A DNA stretch of 64,000 bases from Hyphomicrobiales bacterium (GCA_900470195.1 UEIJ01000004.1:62001-126000); one strand, 5' to 3'. Shown: positions 35,592 to 45,263, counted from the stretch's first letter. Numbers and translations are program-made. Notes: a model not told the origin generated them from the letters alone.

Positions 35592-37226
35592 TCAGGCCCA
35601 GTTGTTTTTGCGGAAATCCATTGCGAAAGCGGGTGCCGCCTTCCATTTCAATGACTTCGGCTTGGCCGTGAAAGTCGCATTCTGATGCAGGACCGTGTAG
35701 GCTGGGTCTTCACGTTCGCAGATTTCCAGCATCCGCTTGAATGCTTCCTTGCGCTTGGCGTGATCGGTGCTTGTTTCCAGAATGACCGACAGCTTGTTCG
35801 CTTCCTCATTCGTCCATTCGCCGACCTGCTGCTGCTGTCCATTCGGACCATGCTGACTGACGATGGAGGAAACCGGATCGTTGAACGGCGCGGAGTTGGA
35901 CCAGTCGCGCACGGCACGTCCCGGGCTCTTTTCCAGAACCTGTTGCCAGTTTTCCTGCATCTGGATTTCAACGTTCAGGCCCACCTGATTCCACATCTCC
36001 ACGAGAATCTGCGCTGTCGGGGTCTGGTTTGTGTAGTAGTTGTTGAGCAGACGGTAAGGGATTGCATCCCCCTTATAACCCGCTTCTTTCAAAAGCTGCT
36101 TGGCGAGATCAGGGTTATATTCCGGAACATTCCAGCCCTGAACGAACATATCGCCGTAATAGTCCCACTGGAGACCGGCCGGAACGACGGTACGACCGGC
36201 CCACAGCGAATCCACGATCGCCTGACGATCGATCGCATGGGTGAATGCGCGGCGCACCAACGGATTTTCCAGCTGCGGATGGAACTTGTCGAACACTGTC
36301 AGACGGTGGTTGAGGATCGTACCGCCCTGAACCTCGAAAGCGTCGTTCTTTTCAATGCCCTCGATTTGGTCAGGCGGAATATCGCAGGCAAACTGATACT
36401 CGCCCGAGAGCAGACCATTGATGCGGGAAGCAACTTCCGGCACTTCGATGAAGCGGATCTGCTTCAGCGGTGGGCGTCCCCCCCAATATTCGTCATGAGC
36501 TTCGAGCACCAGCATATTGTCCGGCTTGAACTCGACAACCTTGTAGGGGCCGGTGGTGATCGGCTTGCGCGCCCAGTCGAGGTAGCTTGGGGATTCCTCC
36601 CAACCGCGACGGCTCATGATCTGGCTGCCATAACGCGAGATACGGCCTTCCATGGTCACGTCTGGCGTACCGTTCTTGAAACGCACCGTATATTTGTCGA
36701 CCACTTCGACACCCAGCAGGGCCGGCCAGGAACGGCGGGCCGTCGCCGGTACTTCCAGCGGCAGTTCCTTGCTTTCGCGACCAAGCGGATTTTTCTCCGA
36801 GACGTAAATAGTCTTGCCTTCGGCTGGCTGCGTGTCACCGAACATACGTTCCCTGCCGAAGGTGAAGGCAACGTCTTCGGCTGTCATCTCGTCGCCATTG
36901 TGGAACTTCACACCCTGACGGAGTTTCAGTTCGACAGTCTTGTCGTCAATACGGGTCCATTCGGTAGCAAGGCCAGGCACAGCCGAAAGACCGCCAAGCC
37001 AATCGCGGTCGATCAATGCTTCCCAAATACTGGAGAAGAAAACGCGTTCGCCCACATTCGACTGTTCGCGAAGAACGTCCAGCGTGTTGCTGTTCGCCAC
37101 CTTCTGCACAGCAATGGTGATCGACGGGCGATTGTCAGCCTGTGCGATGGCAAAGCGCGGCAGGATGAGTGTGCTGGCGGCACCGGCTGAAAGTCCAAGC
37201 ATCCCGCGTCGGGTCAGATTGATCAT
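35592..37226 (-). CDS. Family 5 ABC transporter substrate-binding protein
   Basis: 544 aa from ATG 37226. The N-terminus LTRRGMLGLSAGAASTLILP is a twin-arginine-like signal, cleaved near AIAQA. SBP_bac_5 domain: VFFSSIWEALIDRDWLG, LRQGVKFHNGDEMTAEDVAFTF, RRAFTHAIDRQAIVD. It is related to dipeptide, nickel and opine binding proteins. It is the second gene of the operon, 15 bp after the phosphonate monoester hydrolase. The ligand is unknown; a glycerophosphodiester, phosphonate ester or sulfate ester is suggested by context. Confidence 0.9.
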   Translation of the reverse strand: MINLTRRGMLGLSAGAASTLILPRFAIAQADNRPSITIAVQKVANSNTLDVLREQSNVGERVFFSSIWEALIDRDWLGGLSAVPGLATEWTRIDDKTVELKLRQGVKFHNGDEMTAEDVAFTFGRERMFGDTQPAEGKTIYVSEKNPLGRESKELPLEVPATARRSWPALLGVEVVDKYTVRFKNGTPDVTMEGRISRYGSQIMSRRGWEESPSYLDWARKPITTGPYKVVEFKPDNMLVLEAHDEYWGGRPPLKQIRFIEVPEVASRINGLLSGEYQFACDIPPDQIEGIEKNDAFEVQGGTILNHRLTVFDKFHPQLENPLVRRAFTHAIDRQAIVDSLWAGRTVVPAGLQWDYYGDMFVQGWNVPEYNPDLAKQLLKEAGYKGDAIPYRLLNNYYTNQTPTAQILVEMWNQVGLNVEIQMQENWQQVLEKSPGRAVRDWSNSAPFNDPVSSIVSQHGPNGQQQQVGEWTNEEANKLSVILETSTDHAKRKEAFKRMLEICEREDPAYTVLHQNATFTAKPKSLKWKAAPAFAMDFRKNNWA

Positions 37227-37241
37227 TGGTTGCTCCTGAGA

Positions 37242-38786
37242 TCAATGGTTGCGCGTTGTCAGCCCTTGCGGGCCGGATCTGTAATGGGTGAGTGTCCGGT
37301 CGGCATGAGACAGCCGCCACGACAATGCCTTTTGGGCGTAGTCGCGAACGAGAACCGCATAAGCGGGATTGTCAGCCAGATTGTTGAATTCATGCGGGTC
37401 TGCCTTCAGGTCGAAGAACAGCGGCGGCAGGGCCGCAAAATGCACATACTTGTAGTTTTCGTCTTCGATCACACAGAGGCTGCAATCATCCTGGGAAAGC
37501 TGGACCGAGTTCTGCGGCTGATCATAGAACACATCCCGAAAATCGAACTCGTAATGCAGTTCCGTGCGCCAGTCCGCAGGCTTTCCTTCGGACAGAAACG
37601 GCAGCAGCGAACGGCCGTCGCAGGCACGAGGCGTTTCGCCGCCCAACCACTCAAGGATGGTCGGCATAACGTCAATACTTTCGGAAAAGCCCTCTTCGAT
37701 CTGGCCGGCGTGCCGGTTCTGCCCCGCATCCTTTATGACCAAAGGAATGCGGAAGCTTTCGGCGTTGTAACCAATCTTGCCGAGAAGGTGATGATCGCCC
37801 AGCTGTTCGCCATGATCGCTCGTGAAGATGATCAGCGTGTCATCCCACTGACCGGTTTCATCGAGATAAGCGAAGACTCGCCCCAGACAATCGTCAATCT
37901 CGGTGATCAGTCCGCAATAGGTAGCGCGCATCTGGCGAATTTCGCCTTCATCAAGCGTTGCGCCCGAACCTTCCGCGCCATGGAAGAACGAACCGCGCCT
38001 GATATGATCGATATAGTGCTTCATAAGCGGATGCTGTGCCGCTTCGGCATCCGGACCATCCGCGCGAACGGGCGCAGGCATATCTTCCGCCTTGTACATC
38101 GCATGATAAGGCGCTGAGGCAACGAAAGGCGGATGCGGGCGATAATAGCCAAGATGAAGGAAGAACGGCTTGCCAGCCCTGCCCTTCAGATATGTCAGCG
38201 CGCGCTCCGTGAAGAATGTCGAATCCGAAAATTCCTTCGGGATGCGCGACGGTTTGTCGGTAGCCCCAGGTACGGAATGCTCGCCTTCCGGCAGCCAGAT
38301 ATCTTCGCGGTTCTCCGGCAGTTCGAAGCCGTTCTGCGCCACCCAGCCGAAATATCCGTCCATGTTGGGCTCAAATGCGCCAACCGAGCGAAATCCATCC
38401 ATGATATCGCCAAGAACCGTAAAACGCGGGTCTCTCGGAGAAGTGGAGCGCGGATCAGGTGTCGTCGTCGTGTAACCGATGAGTGCGGGATCGTAGCCAA
38501 TGGCACGAAGGGCCTTGCCGAGATTCAAATGACGCTGATCAAGCGGAACAGTATTCTGCACTGCCCGGTGGTTCATCAGATAGAGGCCCGTCAGCAGGCT
38601 TGCCCTTGCGGGGCCACACGGCACACAGGTCGTGACGTGGTTGCGGAAGGTCAAGCCTTCCTGGCAAAGACGATCAAGATTGGGCGTTTTAAGGAAGGGT
38701 TCGCGTCCCTCCGCCCGCATCAGGTGAGGGATAAAATCTGCTCGCCATTGATCAACGACGATAAGCAGGACATTTTTTCTGGTCAT
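37242..38786 (-). CDS. pehA: Phosphonate monoester hydrolase / phosphodiesterase (PehA type, alkaline phosphatase superfamily)
   Basis: 514 aa from ATG 38786. The sequence is very close to what I recall of the Rhizobium leguminosarum phosphonate monoester hydrolase. It has metal-binding VVDQWRAD (Asp12) and the sulfatase-type motif CGPARASLLTG, in which Cys57 would become formylglycine, as in the rhizobial enzyme. TSDHGEQLGDHHLLGK carries further metal ligands. No signal peptide, so it acts in the cytoplasm on an imported substrate. Such enzymes hydrolyse phosphonate monoesters and phosphodiesters, with weaker sulfatase activity. It heads an operon with a complete ABC importer. Confidence 0.9.
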   Translation of the reverse strand: MTRKNVLLIVVDQWRADFIPHLMRAEGREPFLKTPNLDRLCQEGLTFRNHVTTCVPCGPARASLLTGLYLMNHRAVQNTVPLDQRHLNLGKALRAIGYDPALIGYTTTTPDPRSTSPRDPRFTVLGDIMDGFRSVGAFEPNMDGYFGWVAQNGFELPENREDIWLPEGEHSVPGATDKPSRIPKEFSDSTFFTERALTYLKGRAGKPFFLHLGYYRPHPPFVASAPYHAMYKAEDMPAPVRADGPDAEAAQHPLMKHYIDHIRRGSFFHGAEGSGATLDEGEIRQMRATYCGLITEIDDCLGRVFAYLDETGQWDDTLIIFTSDHGEQLGDHHLLGKIGYNAESFRIPLVIKDAGQNRHAGQIEEGFSESIDVMPTILEWLGGETPRACDGRSLLPFLSEGKPADWRTELHYEFDFRDVFYDQPQNSVQLSQDDCSLCVIEDENYKYVHFAALPPLFFDLKADPHEFNNLADNPAYAVLVRDYAQKALSWRLSHADRTLTHYRSGPQGLTTRNH

Positions 38787-38818
38787 GTTGGCCTCGTTAT
38801 TTCCGAGGCTTACTAGGA

Positions 38819-38846
38819 CCCTTGTATTTCAAGGGCATGACCCTTG
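38819..38846 (-). promoter_or_regulatory. Operator-like array of three phased half-sites upstream of pehA
   Basis: CCCTTG (38819-38824), 5 nt, CAAGGG (38830-38835), 5 nt, CCCTTG (38841-38846). Each neighbouring pair forms an inverted repeat with an 11-bp centre spacing. The outer copies extend to the direct repeat GACCCTTGT with a 22-bp period. The array sits 33-60 bp before the pehA start, a normal place for operators. The cognate regulator is unknown. Confidence 0.55.
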
Positions 38847-38875
38847 TGTAATGTTTTGGTGAAGCTCTGATTACA

Positions 38876-38902
38876 GAAACGCCGGCCCATGGCCGGCGTT
38901 TC
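38876..38902. terminator. Strong hairpin terminator
   Basis: GAAACGCCGGCC / GGCCGGCGTTTC (38876-38887 / 38891-38902), a perfect 12-bp stem with a 3-nt loop, downstream of the stop at 38926. Only a short T-run follows on the minus strand. Confidence 0.8.
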
Positions 38903-38925
38903 ACATATGTCGATGGAATAGTCGA

Positions 38926-40974
38926 TTATTCCGCCTTGGCTTCGATATCGACCTTGTCGAGCAGAGTGAGCGGATCTTGCGATGCAGCTACCATTTCTAG
39001 AGCACCAATACCCTTGTCCGCTTTCGCTTTGACGGTGAGCTCGAAAATATTCGGCTTTGCGAGGAAGGTAGAAAACGCCGTGGCAACATCCTGCAACTGT
39101 GGCTGGTCCGCTGCCAGTTCCTGCAGAGCGGCTGCCGCCATCAGAGACACCGTGCTGCGCACTTCGTCTTCAGACATATTATTTTCTTCGGCATACATTT
39201 TGATGCCCTTGGCGATGATACCCTTTTCCTCAATTTTGAGGTTCACCTGTTTGGCCTTGAGCCCAAGCAAAGCGACCTGGGTCATCACCTTGTCACCCGA
39301 GAAGAACTCCTTGGTGAAGCCACCCATCAAGCCAGACATGGACACGGACCCCATATCCTTGCCACTGATGGAAATGTCCTTGATGTTCAGAGTCTGGTTC
39401 GCCTCATCCCAGTTCGCCTCGAAATTTGAGGACATGGTAAGACGATCATAGCCGAGTTTCCGGAGCTGCTGGTAGAACTCATCACTGCCCTGCGCCGGGA
39501 CTTTGAGCGACATATCTTCATAAGCCACGCGTACGTCGGTAGGAATGCCGTTATAAGGCTTGTTTAGCGCGACTTCGTAGCTCTTCATGGCAAACTGAAT
39601 GCGTTCGGGCAGTGAAGGAACCGACGTTTCTTCCGTTGCAGCCTGATCCGCATCGTCCGCGTTTTCCTCGCCTGCGTCGACATCTTCAGACTTGTCGTAT
39701 GGCAGGTCCGCGTCGATTCCCACGACCCGAAGCGTGCCGAATTCCGGGAGCATTGTCGTATAAGGGAAGTTCTCAACCTGATCGTCGCTCAGCGACGCGA
39801 ACTTTTTCAACGCTTCGATCGACGTCGCCCAGGAGAAGCCCTTCAAGGAAGCTTCCTCCATCTTCATGTAGTCCTGGCCTTCCGCAAACCCGAAACCTTT
39901 GATGGTAGCGTCCATCTTCTGATTGTCGAAACCGACCGCGATACGTTCGATGCCCCCCTTGCCCTTCGAGGAATCGGTCGGCTCGATCTTCAGGCCGATC
40001 ATTTCAACATCACCCTTGCCAATCGTTTCGAACAGTGAAGTCAGTAGGAGAATAAGCTCACGCGTTTCTGGCGGGGAAAGCTCGTCCGCCTTTTCGAGGG
40101 CCTGCAGCTTTTGCAAAGTTTCGGTGAATGGCACGGCCGGCATACGAGCTGAAAAACCGTTGCTGCGAACTTCATCATAACTGAAGGTCACATCCTTCGT
40201 CTTCATGACAATGTTTTTCGCCGAGAACGGTCCATAGACCGGCTTGGCCTCCTTGTCGTCGGGACCTGCCTTCTCGGTATAGAGACGCGCAAGGAAGACA
40301 CCATCGATGTCTTTGCCCTCTGCGACCCCCATGCTGCCCGTCATTTTGTCCGTGACTTTTTCACCGTCTTCGCCGGGCACTTCGATCGTAAAGTCGAAGT
40401 CTGTGCCGCCAGCGGTATAGCGAGCAACCTTACCGAGCGTGATATCTTCCAGCGCAACGTCCTTATAGACGATGTTCTGTTCGTTATTCGCAACGGTCTG
40501 GACGACCTTGATCTCCTGTGCAGTCAAGCGCTTTGCCGAGAAACGACCAACACGTTCCGGCAGCGTCAGACCGCTATTGCCGAATGTGTCCTTCAGCATG
40601 GTGCTATCGAAGTTAGCATCCTCGATCACCACGCTTGGAATGGAAATCTTGTAGTTTCCGATCTCCGTATCGATGCCCGACGCGTTCAGCATACCCGTGA
40701 GGAACAGGAACTTCGGGCGTCCATCAACCGAAGCGATACGAACGCTGGAGCCATCCTTCAACGGCAACGTCACGTCGCGCAGGTGGATACGTCCGAGAAA
40801 ATCCGCTTCAACGGAAGAGGCCTTGCCGCCACGCTTTTCAAGCTGCGATGTAATCGTCTTCTCAAGTGTGAACTTGTATCCGGTCAAACCGGCGGCAGCG
40901 ATGGCGATTACCGCAACAGCTGCCCACAGCGCCTTGCGCCCGCCCTTACGGGTTCCGTTCTTTGCCTGCTCCAC
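38926..40974 (-). CDS. Large membrane-anchored protein of unknown function
   Basis: 682 aa from GTG 40974, preceded by GAAAGGA. A basic cytoplasmic start (NGTRKGGRK), one helix (about residues 14-32, ALWAAVAVIAIAAAGLTGY), and then about 650 residues predicted to lie outside the membrane. The exterior is rich in Lys, Asp, Thr and alternating beta-like patterns, with an acidic insert (DVDAGEENADDADQAATEE, about 420-440). The layout recalls AsmA-like or YdgA/DUF945-like envelope proteins, but I cannot assign a family. It is monocistronic between terminator and gap. Confidence 0.7.
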   Translation of the reverse strand: MEQAKNGTRKGGRKALWAAVAVIAIAAAGLTGYKFTLEKTITSQLEKRGGKASSVEADFLGRIHLRDVTLPLKDGSSVRIASVDGRPKFLFLTGMLNASGIDTEIGNYKISIPSVVIEDANFDSTMLKDTFGNSGLTLPERVGRFSAKRLTAQEIKVVQTVANNEQNIVYKDVALEDITLGKVARYTAGGTDFDFTIEVPGEDGEKVTDKMTGSMGVAEGKDIDGVFLARLYTEKAGPDDKEAKPVYGPFSAKNIVMKTKDVTFSYDEVRSNGFSARMPAVPFTETLQKLQALEKADELSPPETRELILLLTSLFETIGKGDVEMIGLKIEPTDSSKGKGGIERIAVGFDNQKMDATIKGFGFAEGQDYMKMEEASLKGFSWATSIEALKKFASLSDDQVENFPYTTMLPEFGTLRVVGIDADLPYDKSEDVDAGEENADDADQAATEETSVPSLPERIQFAMKSYEVALNKPYNGIPTDVRVAYEDMSLKVPAQGSDEFYQQLRKLGYDRLTMSSNFEANWDEANQTLNIKDISISGKDMGSVSMSGLMGGFTKEFFSGDKVMTQVALLGLKAKQVNLKIEEKGIIAKGIKMYAEENNMSEDEVRSTVSLMAAAALQELAADQPQLQDVATAFSTFLAKPNIFELTVKAKADKGIGALEMVAASQDPLTLLDKVDIEAKAE

Positions 40975-41322
40975 GATGCTGGTCCTTTCAGCGCAAATTA
41001 AAACGGTGTCTGTGCAAGCTTATTGTCTAGAACGAATTCGCAGTCGAAAGGGAGGCTTTGACATTGCGTTAATACGGCTGAAACAACTGCTTAAAACACA
41101 CAGCCTGAATCGGTCAGGCAGACAGATGCTCTAGCTACCGGAAATTGCAAGCGCAAGCAGGGGCACAAAAGTTTCTCACAATATTTTACGCTTTGCTGAA
41201 ACAATACTCAGGCAAAGGAACATACAAACATTCGCAATCTCGATGGAAATATCTGTCGAACCATTTGAGTTGCCGAGCCGATAGCTATCCCGCTCATTCA
41301 AACACAAGGATACTGTCGCCGC
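40975..41322. other. Intergenic region without a gene
   Basis: About 350 bp, AT-richer than the genes around. It contains the promoter of the gene at 38926-40974 and the 3' flank of the SDR operon. Only a short inverted repeat CCTGA-N5-TCAGG near 41103 stands out. No gene supported. Confidence 0.4.
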
Positions 41323-42132
41323 TCAAAGCGGCTGATCGGGATGCGGAGATGCGCCGTAGGTGCCCCAGACGGACTGATCGAAGTTCACGATAGCGCCGGT
41401 CATCAGGCCGGACTCTTCCGAAGCCAGGAAAGCTATCGCACGGGCAACTTCAGCCGGATCGATCAGCCTTCCGAATGGCTGGTTTCGCGCTGCTTCATCC
41501 AGCCAGTTCTCCGGCGCATTATGAAACTCACGCTGGATGCGATCTTCGCCCTCCGATGCCATCCAGCCAATATTCAGGCTGTTGATACGGATGCGATTAC
41601 GGAGAACCGAATAGGCCACGTTGCGGGTCAGAGTATCCAGCGCACCCTTGGATGCACAATAGGCTGCAATGAATGGCTGGCCGCCCATCGATGACATCGA
41701 AGAAATGTTGACGATCGTCCCCTCCACCTTATCGCGACGGAATAGCTTTATTGCTTCCTGAATGAGGAAGAACGGCGCTCGCGTATTGACCGCAAACAAA
41801 CGGTCGAACAGTTCGGGGTTCGTGTCCAGAATGGTGCCGCGATCCGTCAAACCGGCAGCATTTACGAGAACGTCGAGCCTTCCAAAAACACGGTCGGCTT
41901 CTGAGACGATTTTGCGGCAGTCGTCCACTTTTTCAAGATCAGCCCGTACGAAAACGGCTTTAGCTCCGAGATTTGCCAACTGATCAACTTGCGCTCGTCC
42001 TTTCTCAGCCGAACGTCCGCATATCACGAGACCTTTAGCGCCTCTTTCAGCAAACAGTTTCGCTGTTGCCGCTCCAAGCCCCTGCGTACTGCCGGTGATG
42101 ACAGCAACTTTGCCGCTGAATTGTCCACTCAT
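41323..42132 (-). CDS. SDR-family oxidoreductase, probable sugar/polyol dehydrogenase
   Basis: 269 aa from ATG 42132. Classical short-chain dehydrogenase: cofactor motif TGSTQGLG (14-21), NAAG near 90, catalytic Ser in NISSMSSMG, and Tyr-x3-Lys in AAYCASKGAL. CGRSAEKG after the second strand suggests NADP is possible. It is the last gene of the minus-strand sugar ABC transporter operon, so it probably oxidises the imported sugar or polyol. Confidence 0.85.
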   Translation of the reverse strand: MSGQFSGKVAVITGSTQGLGAATAKLFAERGAKGLVICGRSAEKGRAQVDQLANLGAKAVFVRADLEKVDDCRKIVSEADRVFGRLDVLVNAAGLTDRGTILDTNPELFDRLFAVNTRAPFFLIQEAIKLFRRDKVEGTIVNISSMSSMGGQPFIAAYCASKGALDTLTRNVAYSVLRNRIRINSLNIGWMASEGEDRIQREFHNAPENWLDEAARNQPFGRLIDPAEVARAIAFLASEESGLMTGAIVNFDQSVWGTYGASPHPDQPL

Positions 42133-42153
42133 TCTGCGCTCCCAAAATCCCGA

Positions 42154-42933
42154 TCAAACCCGACCGCCGAGTTCAGCAGTCAGGTCGGCAAGTTCCTGCC
42201 CGCCCGCCATGAGACTTTGCAGTTCATCCATGTCCACATCGTTCTTCGTCCGCGTTCCGAGCGTTACGCCGCGATTGAGAACCGTGAACTTGTCGCCAAC
42301 CGCATGGGCATGGCGAACATTGTGGGTGATGAAGATCACCCCCAGCCCGCGCGAGCGAACCAGATTGATATATTTGAGAACCATCGCTGTCTGACGTACA
42401 CCGAGCGCCGAGGTCGGTTCGTCAAGGATGAGCACCTTTGCGCCGAAATAGACAGCGCGGGCAATTGCCACACACTGCCGCTCACCACCGGATAGCGTTC
42501 CCACGGCCTGCTGCGGATCACGAACGTCAATCCCGATCTTCCGCATTTCCTCGCGCGTTACTTCTTCGGCCTGCAAAGTGTCAAACCAGCGGAACGGCCC
42601 GACACCCTTTGTCGGTTCGCGCCCCAGAAAGAAATTGCGCATAACGGACATCAACGGGATCATCGCGAGATCCTGATAGACGGTCGCGATGCCATGATCA
42701 AGCGCATCGCGCGGACTGTTGAAGGAGACCGGCTTTCCCTCGACCAGAAAGTCGCCGCTCGTCGGCTTATGCACGCCGGAAAGCGTTTTGATCAGGGTCG
42801 ATTTACCCGCGCCATTGTCGCCAAGGAGACAATGCACCTGCCCCGGCTCAACGCTCAGCGAAACGCCGTTCAAGGCGATGACCGGACCGAAATGTTTGAC
42901 GAGATTGCGAACTTCGATGATGGGTGTCGTCAT
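42154..42933 (-). CDS. Single-domain sugar ABC transporter ATPase (FrcA-like)
   Basis: 259 aa from ATG 42933. Walker [10 protein letters not shown], signature [15 protein letters not shown], Walker [13 protein letters not shown]. The wording is of the carbohydrate CUT2 type, but with one nucleotide-binding domain instead of the usual two-domain RbsA build, as in rhizobial FrcA. It would act as a homodimer with the permease at 42948. Confidence 0.9.
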   Translation of the reverse strand: MTTPIIEVRNLVKHFGPVIALNGVSLSVEPGQVHCLLGDNGAGKSTLIKTLSGVHKPTSGDFLVEGKPVSFNSPRDALDHGIATVYQDLAMIPLMSVMRNFFLGREPTKGVGPFRWFDTLQAEEVTREEMRKIGIDVRDPQQAVGTLSGGERQCVAIARAVYFGAKVLILDEPTSALGVRQTAMVLKYINLVRSRGLGVIFITHNVRHAHAVGDKFTVLNRGVTLGTRTKNDVDMDELQSLMAGGQELADLTAELGGRV

Positions 42934-42947
42934 GGCAAATCTCCCTC

Positions 42948-44078
42948 TCAGCGCTCGCCAGTCGCGCGCTTGCGAATGAAATTGTTGAAGAGCACCGCGA
43001 TCAGCAGCATTCCGCCAAGAAAGACCAGATACCAGTCCTGATCAATCTGGGTATAGGTCAACCCGATCAACACCATGCCGAAGATGATAGCGCCGAAGAA
43101 CGCGCCGATTGCGGAACCATACCCCCCGGTCAGCAGACAGCCGCCAATTACTGCGGCGATAATCGCCTCGAATTCTTTCTGAAATCCACGGCGCGCATCG
43201 GTTGAACCGGCATCAAGAACGGTAAGGATGGCCACCAAAGCTGCGGCCATGGCGGTACACATGAAAAGCGTGGTTTTGACGCGACGTACGGGAACACCGG
43301 AATTGCGCGCGGCGAGAGCATCACCGCCTGCCGCGAAAATCCAATTGCCGAAGCGGGTGCGCACCAGCACATAGGTCGCGATAATGGCAATAGCGATGAA
43401 CCACAGAACCTCGACCGGCACGCCTTTCACCGAAGGCTCACCATTGGGAAACTTGGCAATCAGGTCATTCTCAGCCATCCAGGCGAAAAGTCCCTGAAAG
43501 GCATCGCCGGAAAAGAGCCCTGCAAGATAACTGCCCGCAACCGCTTCCTTCACACCGCGCAACTGGGTGGCTCCGCCTGTGGCCCATTTCAGCCCAACCA
43601 GCGACAGACCGCGCAGAATGAAAAGGAAAGCAAGCGTTACGATAAAGGATGGCAGACCCGTACGAATAACTATCTGGGCATTCACCACACCTACGAAAGC
43701 TGCAAAAAGCAGCGTGACGATGATGGCGATGCCGAGTGGCACCTGCCACACGACAAGGGCAGCGGCAAAGATCAAGCCTGCAAATGCTACCATCGACCCG
43801 ATGGAGAGATCGAATTCTCCGCCGATCATAAGAAGCGCGGCAGCAACGGCCAGAATGCCAAGCTGCGAAGCAGGGGCCATGAAATTCATGATGCCGGCTG
43901 CGGTAAACATAGCTGGATTGGCCACGGATACGAAAAAGATCGTAATAAGTATCAACCCGGAAACCGCCCCCAATTCCGGCCTGCTGAGGAGCCGCTGCAA
44001 CGGGCTGGCTGACTGCAATCGCTCATCCTTCGATAGCGCCGCCGTACTGGCCTTTTGATGGGGAAGTGGCTCACTCAT
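42948..44078 (-). CDS. Sugar ABC transporter permease (FrcC/RbsC-like)
   Basis: 376 aa. Start ATG 44078 with CAGGAG upstream (ATG 44096 is possible). About ten helices. The CUT2 permease features [33 protein letters not shown] and [22 protein letters not shown] are present. A long cytoplasmic N-terminus precedes the first helix. Works with the FrcA-like ATPase and the binding protein at 44166. Confidence 0.9.
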   Translation of the reverse strand: MSEPLPHQKASTAALSKDERLQSASPLQRLLSRPELGAVSGLILITIFFVSVANPAMFTAAGIMNFMAPASQLGILAVAAALLMIGGEFDLSIGSMVAFAGLIFAAALVVWQVPLGIAIIVTLLFAAFVGVVNAQIVIRTGLPSFIVTLAFLFILRGLSLVGLKWATGGATQLRGVKEAVAGSYLAGLFSGDAFQGLFAWMAENDLIAKFPNGEPSVKGVPVEVLWFIAIAIIATYVLVRTRFGNWIFAAGGDALAARNSGVPVRRVKTTLFMCTAMAAALVAILTVLDAGSTDARRGFQKEFEAIIAAVIGGCLLTGGYGSAIGAFFGAIIFGMVLIGLTYTQIDQDWYLVFLGGMLLIAVLFNNFIRKRATGER

Positions 44079-44116
44079 GATCTTCTCCTGATGCATTCCG
44101 GGCGCAGAGACCCGTT

Positions 44117-44138
44117 CCCGCCCATTTTCATGGGCGGG
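44117..44138 (-). other. Stem-loop between sugar-binding protein and permease genes
   Basis: CCCGCCCAT / ATGGGCGGG (44117-44125 / 44130-44138) with a 4-nt loop and no T-run. Likely stabilises the upstream binding-protein message rather than terminating it. Confidence 0.6.
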
Positions 44139-44165
44139 CTCGATATTGGATGGTCGAAACGATGC

Positions 44166-45095
44166 TTACCGAATGCCTTTGGCCGAAAGTTCGACGACCT
44201 GCTTGGCCTTGTCCTTGGTGATCAGGTTCGGACCCGATGGAACATTTCCGCCCGGCATCAAGCCATATTTCGCGTTAAGTGCGAGAAATGATACCGGCAG
44301 ATAGCCTTGCAAAAACTGCTGCTGGTCGATGGCGAAATCCGCCTGTCCCTTTTCGACGGCTTCCAGGAAGCCAGCCGACATATCGAATGTCGCAACGTGA
44401 ATTCCGCTGCGGCCGCTTTCGGCAGCAGCTTTCACGGCAGGCTCGCCCGCAAGTGTCGCATTGAGCGTCAAAATAGTGTCGACAGCGGCATCGGATGCCA
44501 GCGCAGCACGAACCTTGGCTTCGTTTTCGGCAGGATCGGTTGATGTCGGCAGAACCGTTACATCGCCAAAGCCTTCCTTGAAGCCCGCGCAACGTTGATC
44601 AAGTGAGACGTTTCCGACTTCCTGATTGACGCAAATACCTTTCTTTCCGCCAGCATTCTTCAATGCTTCACCAGCGACCTTGCCAGCATCGAATTCATCT
44701 TGGCCGACATGCAGCAAAGCCCCAAGCTTCTTCGAAGCGTCGGAGCCGGAGTTCATGGAAATCACAGGAATGCCCGCTGCAACAGCACGCTGGATCGACG
44801 GCCCAAGCGCATCGGCATCGGGAATGGAAACCACAATTCCCTGCGGCTTCTGGTTGATTGCAGCGTCGATAAGCTGCGCCATTTGCACCATGTCAAACGT
44901 TTCAGGTGCGCGGTAGTCGACCTTTGCGCCTGTATCCTTTGCCGCTTCTGCGACACCGTTCTTCACGACAGACCAGAACGGATCGGATGCCTGGCCGTGG
45001 CTGACAACGACGATATTAATATCGGCTGCATGCGCTGCGAAAGACGCAGCCAGCAAGGCCACCCCTGCTACTGCCGACTTCAATAGAGATTGCAT
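44166..45095 (-). CDS. Sugar-binding periplasmic protein (CUT2 family)
   Basis: 309 aa. Start ATG 45095 with GGGAGGAGTGAAC before it and a proper signal peptide (MQSLLKSAVAGVALLAASFAAHA). Periplasmic binding protein of the ribose/fructose type: NIVVVSHGQASDPFWSVVKNG, YRAPETFDMVQMAQLIDAAI, and VGNVSLDQRCAGFKEGF. The sugar or cyclitol bound cannot be told. First gene of the operon and divergent from the Gfo/Idh/MocA gene. Confidence 0.9.
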   Translation of the reverse strand: MQSLLKSAVAGVALLAASFAAHAADINIVVVSHGQASDPFWSVVKNGVAEAAKDTGAKVDYRAPETFDMVQMAQLIDAAINQKPQGIVVSIPDADALGPSIQRAVAAGIPVISMNSGSDASKKLGALLHVGQDEFDAGKVAGEALKNAGGKKGICVNQEVGNVSLDQRCAGFKEGFGDVTVLPTSTDPAENEAKVRAALASDAAVDTILTLNATLAGEPAVKAAAESGRSGIHVATFDMSAGFLEAVEKGQADFAIDQQQFLQGYLPVSFLALNAKYGLMPGGNVPSGPNLITKDKAKQVVELSAKGIR

Positions 45096-45247
45096 GTTCA
45101 CTCCTCCCTTGTCCGGCACTCCCCGCCGGTTTGCGTTAACGCTTTGCCTCCGTCCGCGGTATCCGGTGCTCCTCCAAGCGTTTGCCCGGCAACCCATGCA
45201 GATGTTGGGCTTATTCAATAGAATGAAACATTCATAACAAATTCTCG

Positions 45248-45263
45248 TGGAATTATAATTCCA
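45248..45263. promoter_or_regulatory. Perfect 16-bp palindrome of GGAA-N6-TTCC type (IolR/RpiR-like operator)
   Basis: TGGAATTATAATTCCA lies in the divergent intergenic region between the sugar-binding protein (start 45095) and the Gfo/Idh gene (start 45369). It fits the GGAA-N6-TTCC pattern reported for the RpiR-family regulator IolR in Sinorhizobium. A second, shorter repeat GAATG-AAA-CATTC lies just left of it. It could control both divergent units. Confidence 0.6.

Noticed and set aside
35685-37190. 501-codon plus-strand frame opposite the binding-protein gene
   Set aside because: Fully antisense to a binding protein with signal peptide and family motifs; no independent support.
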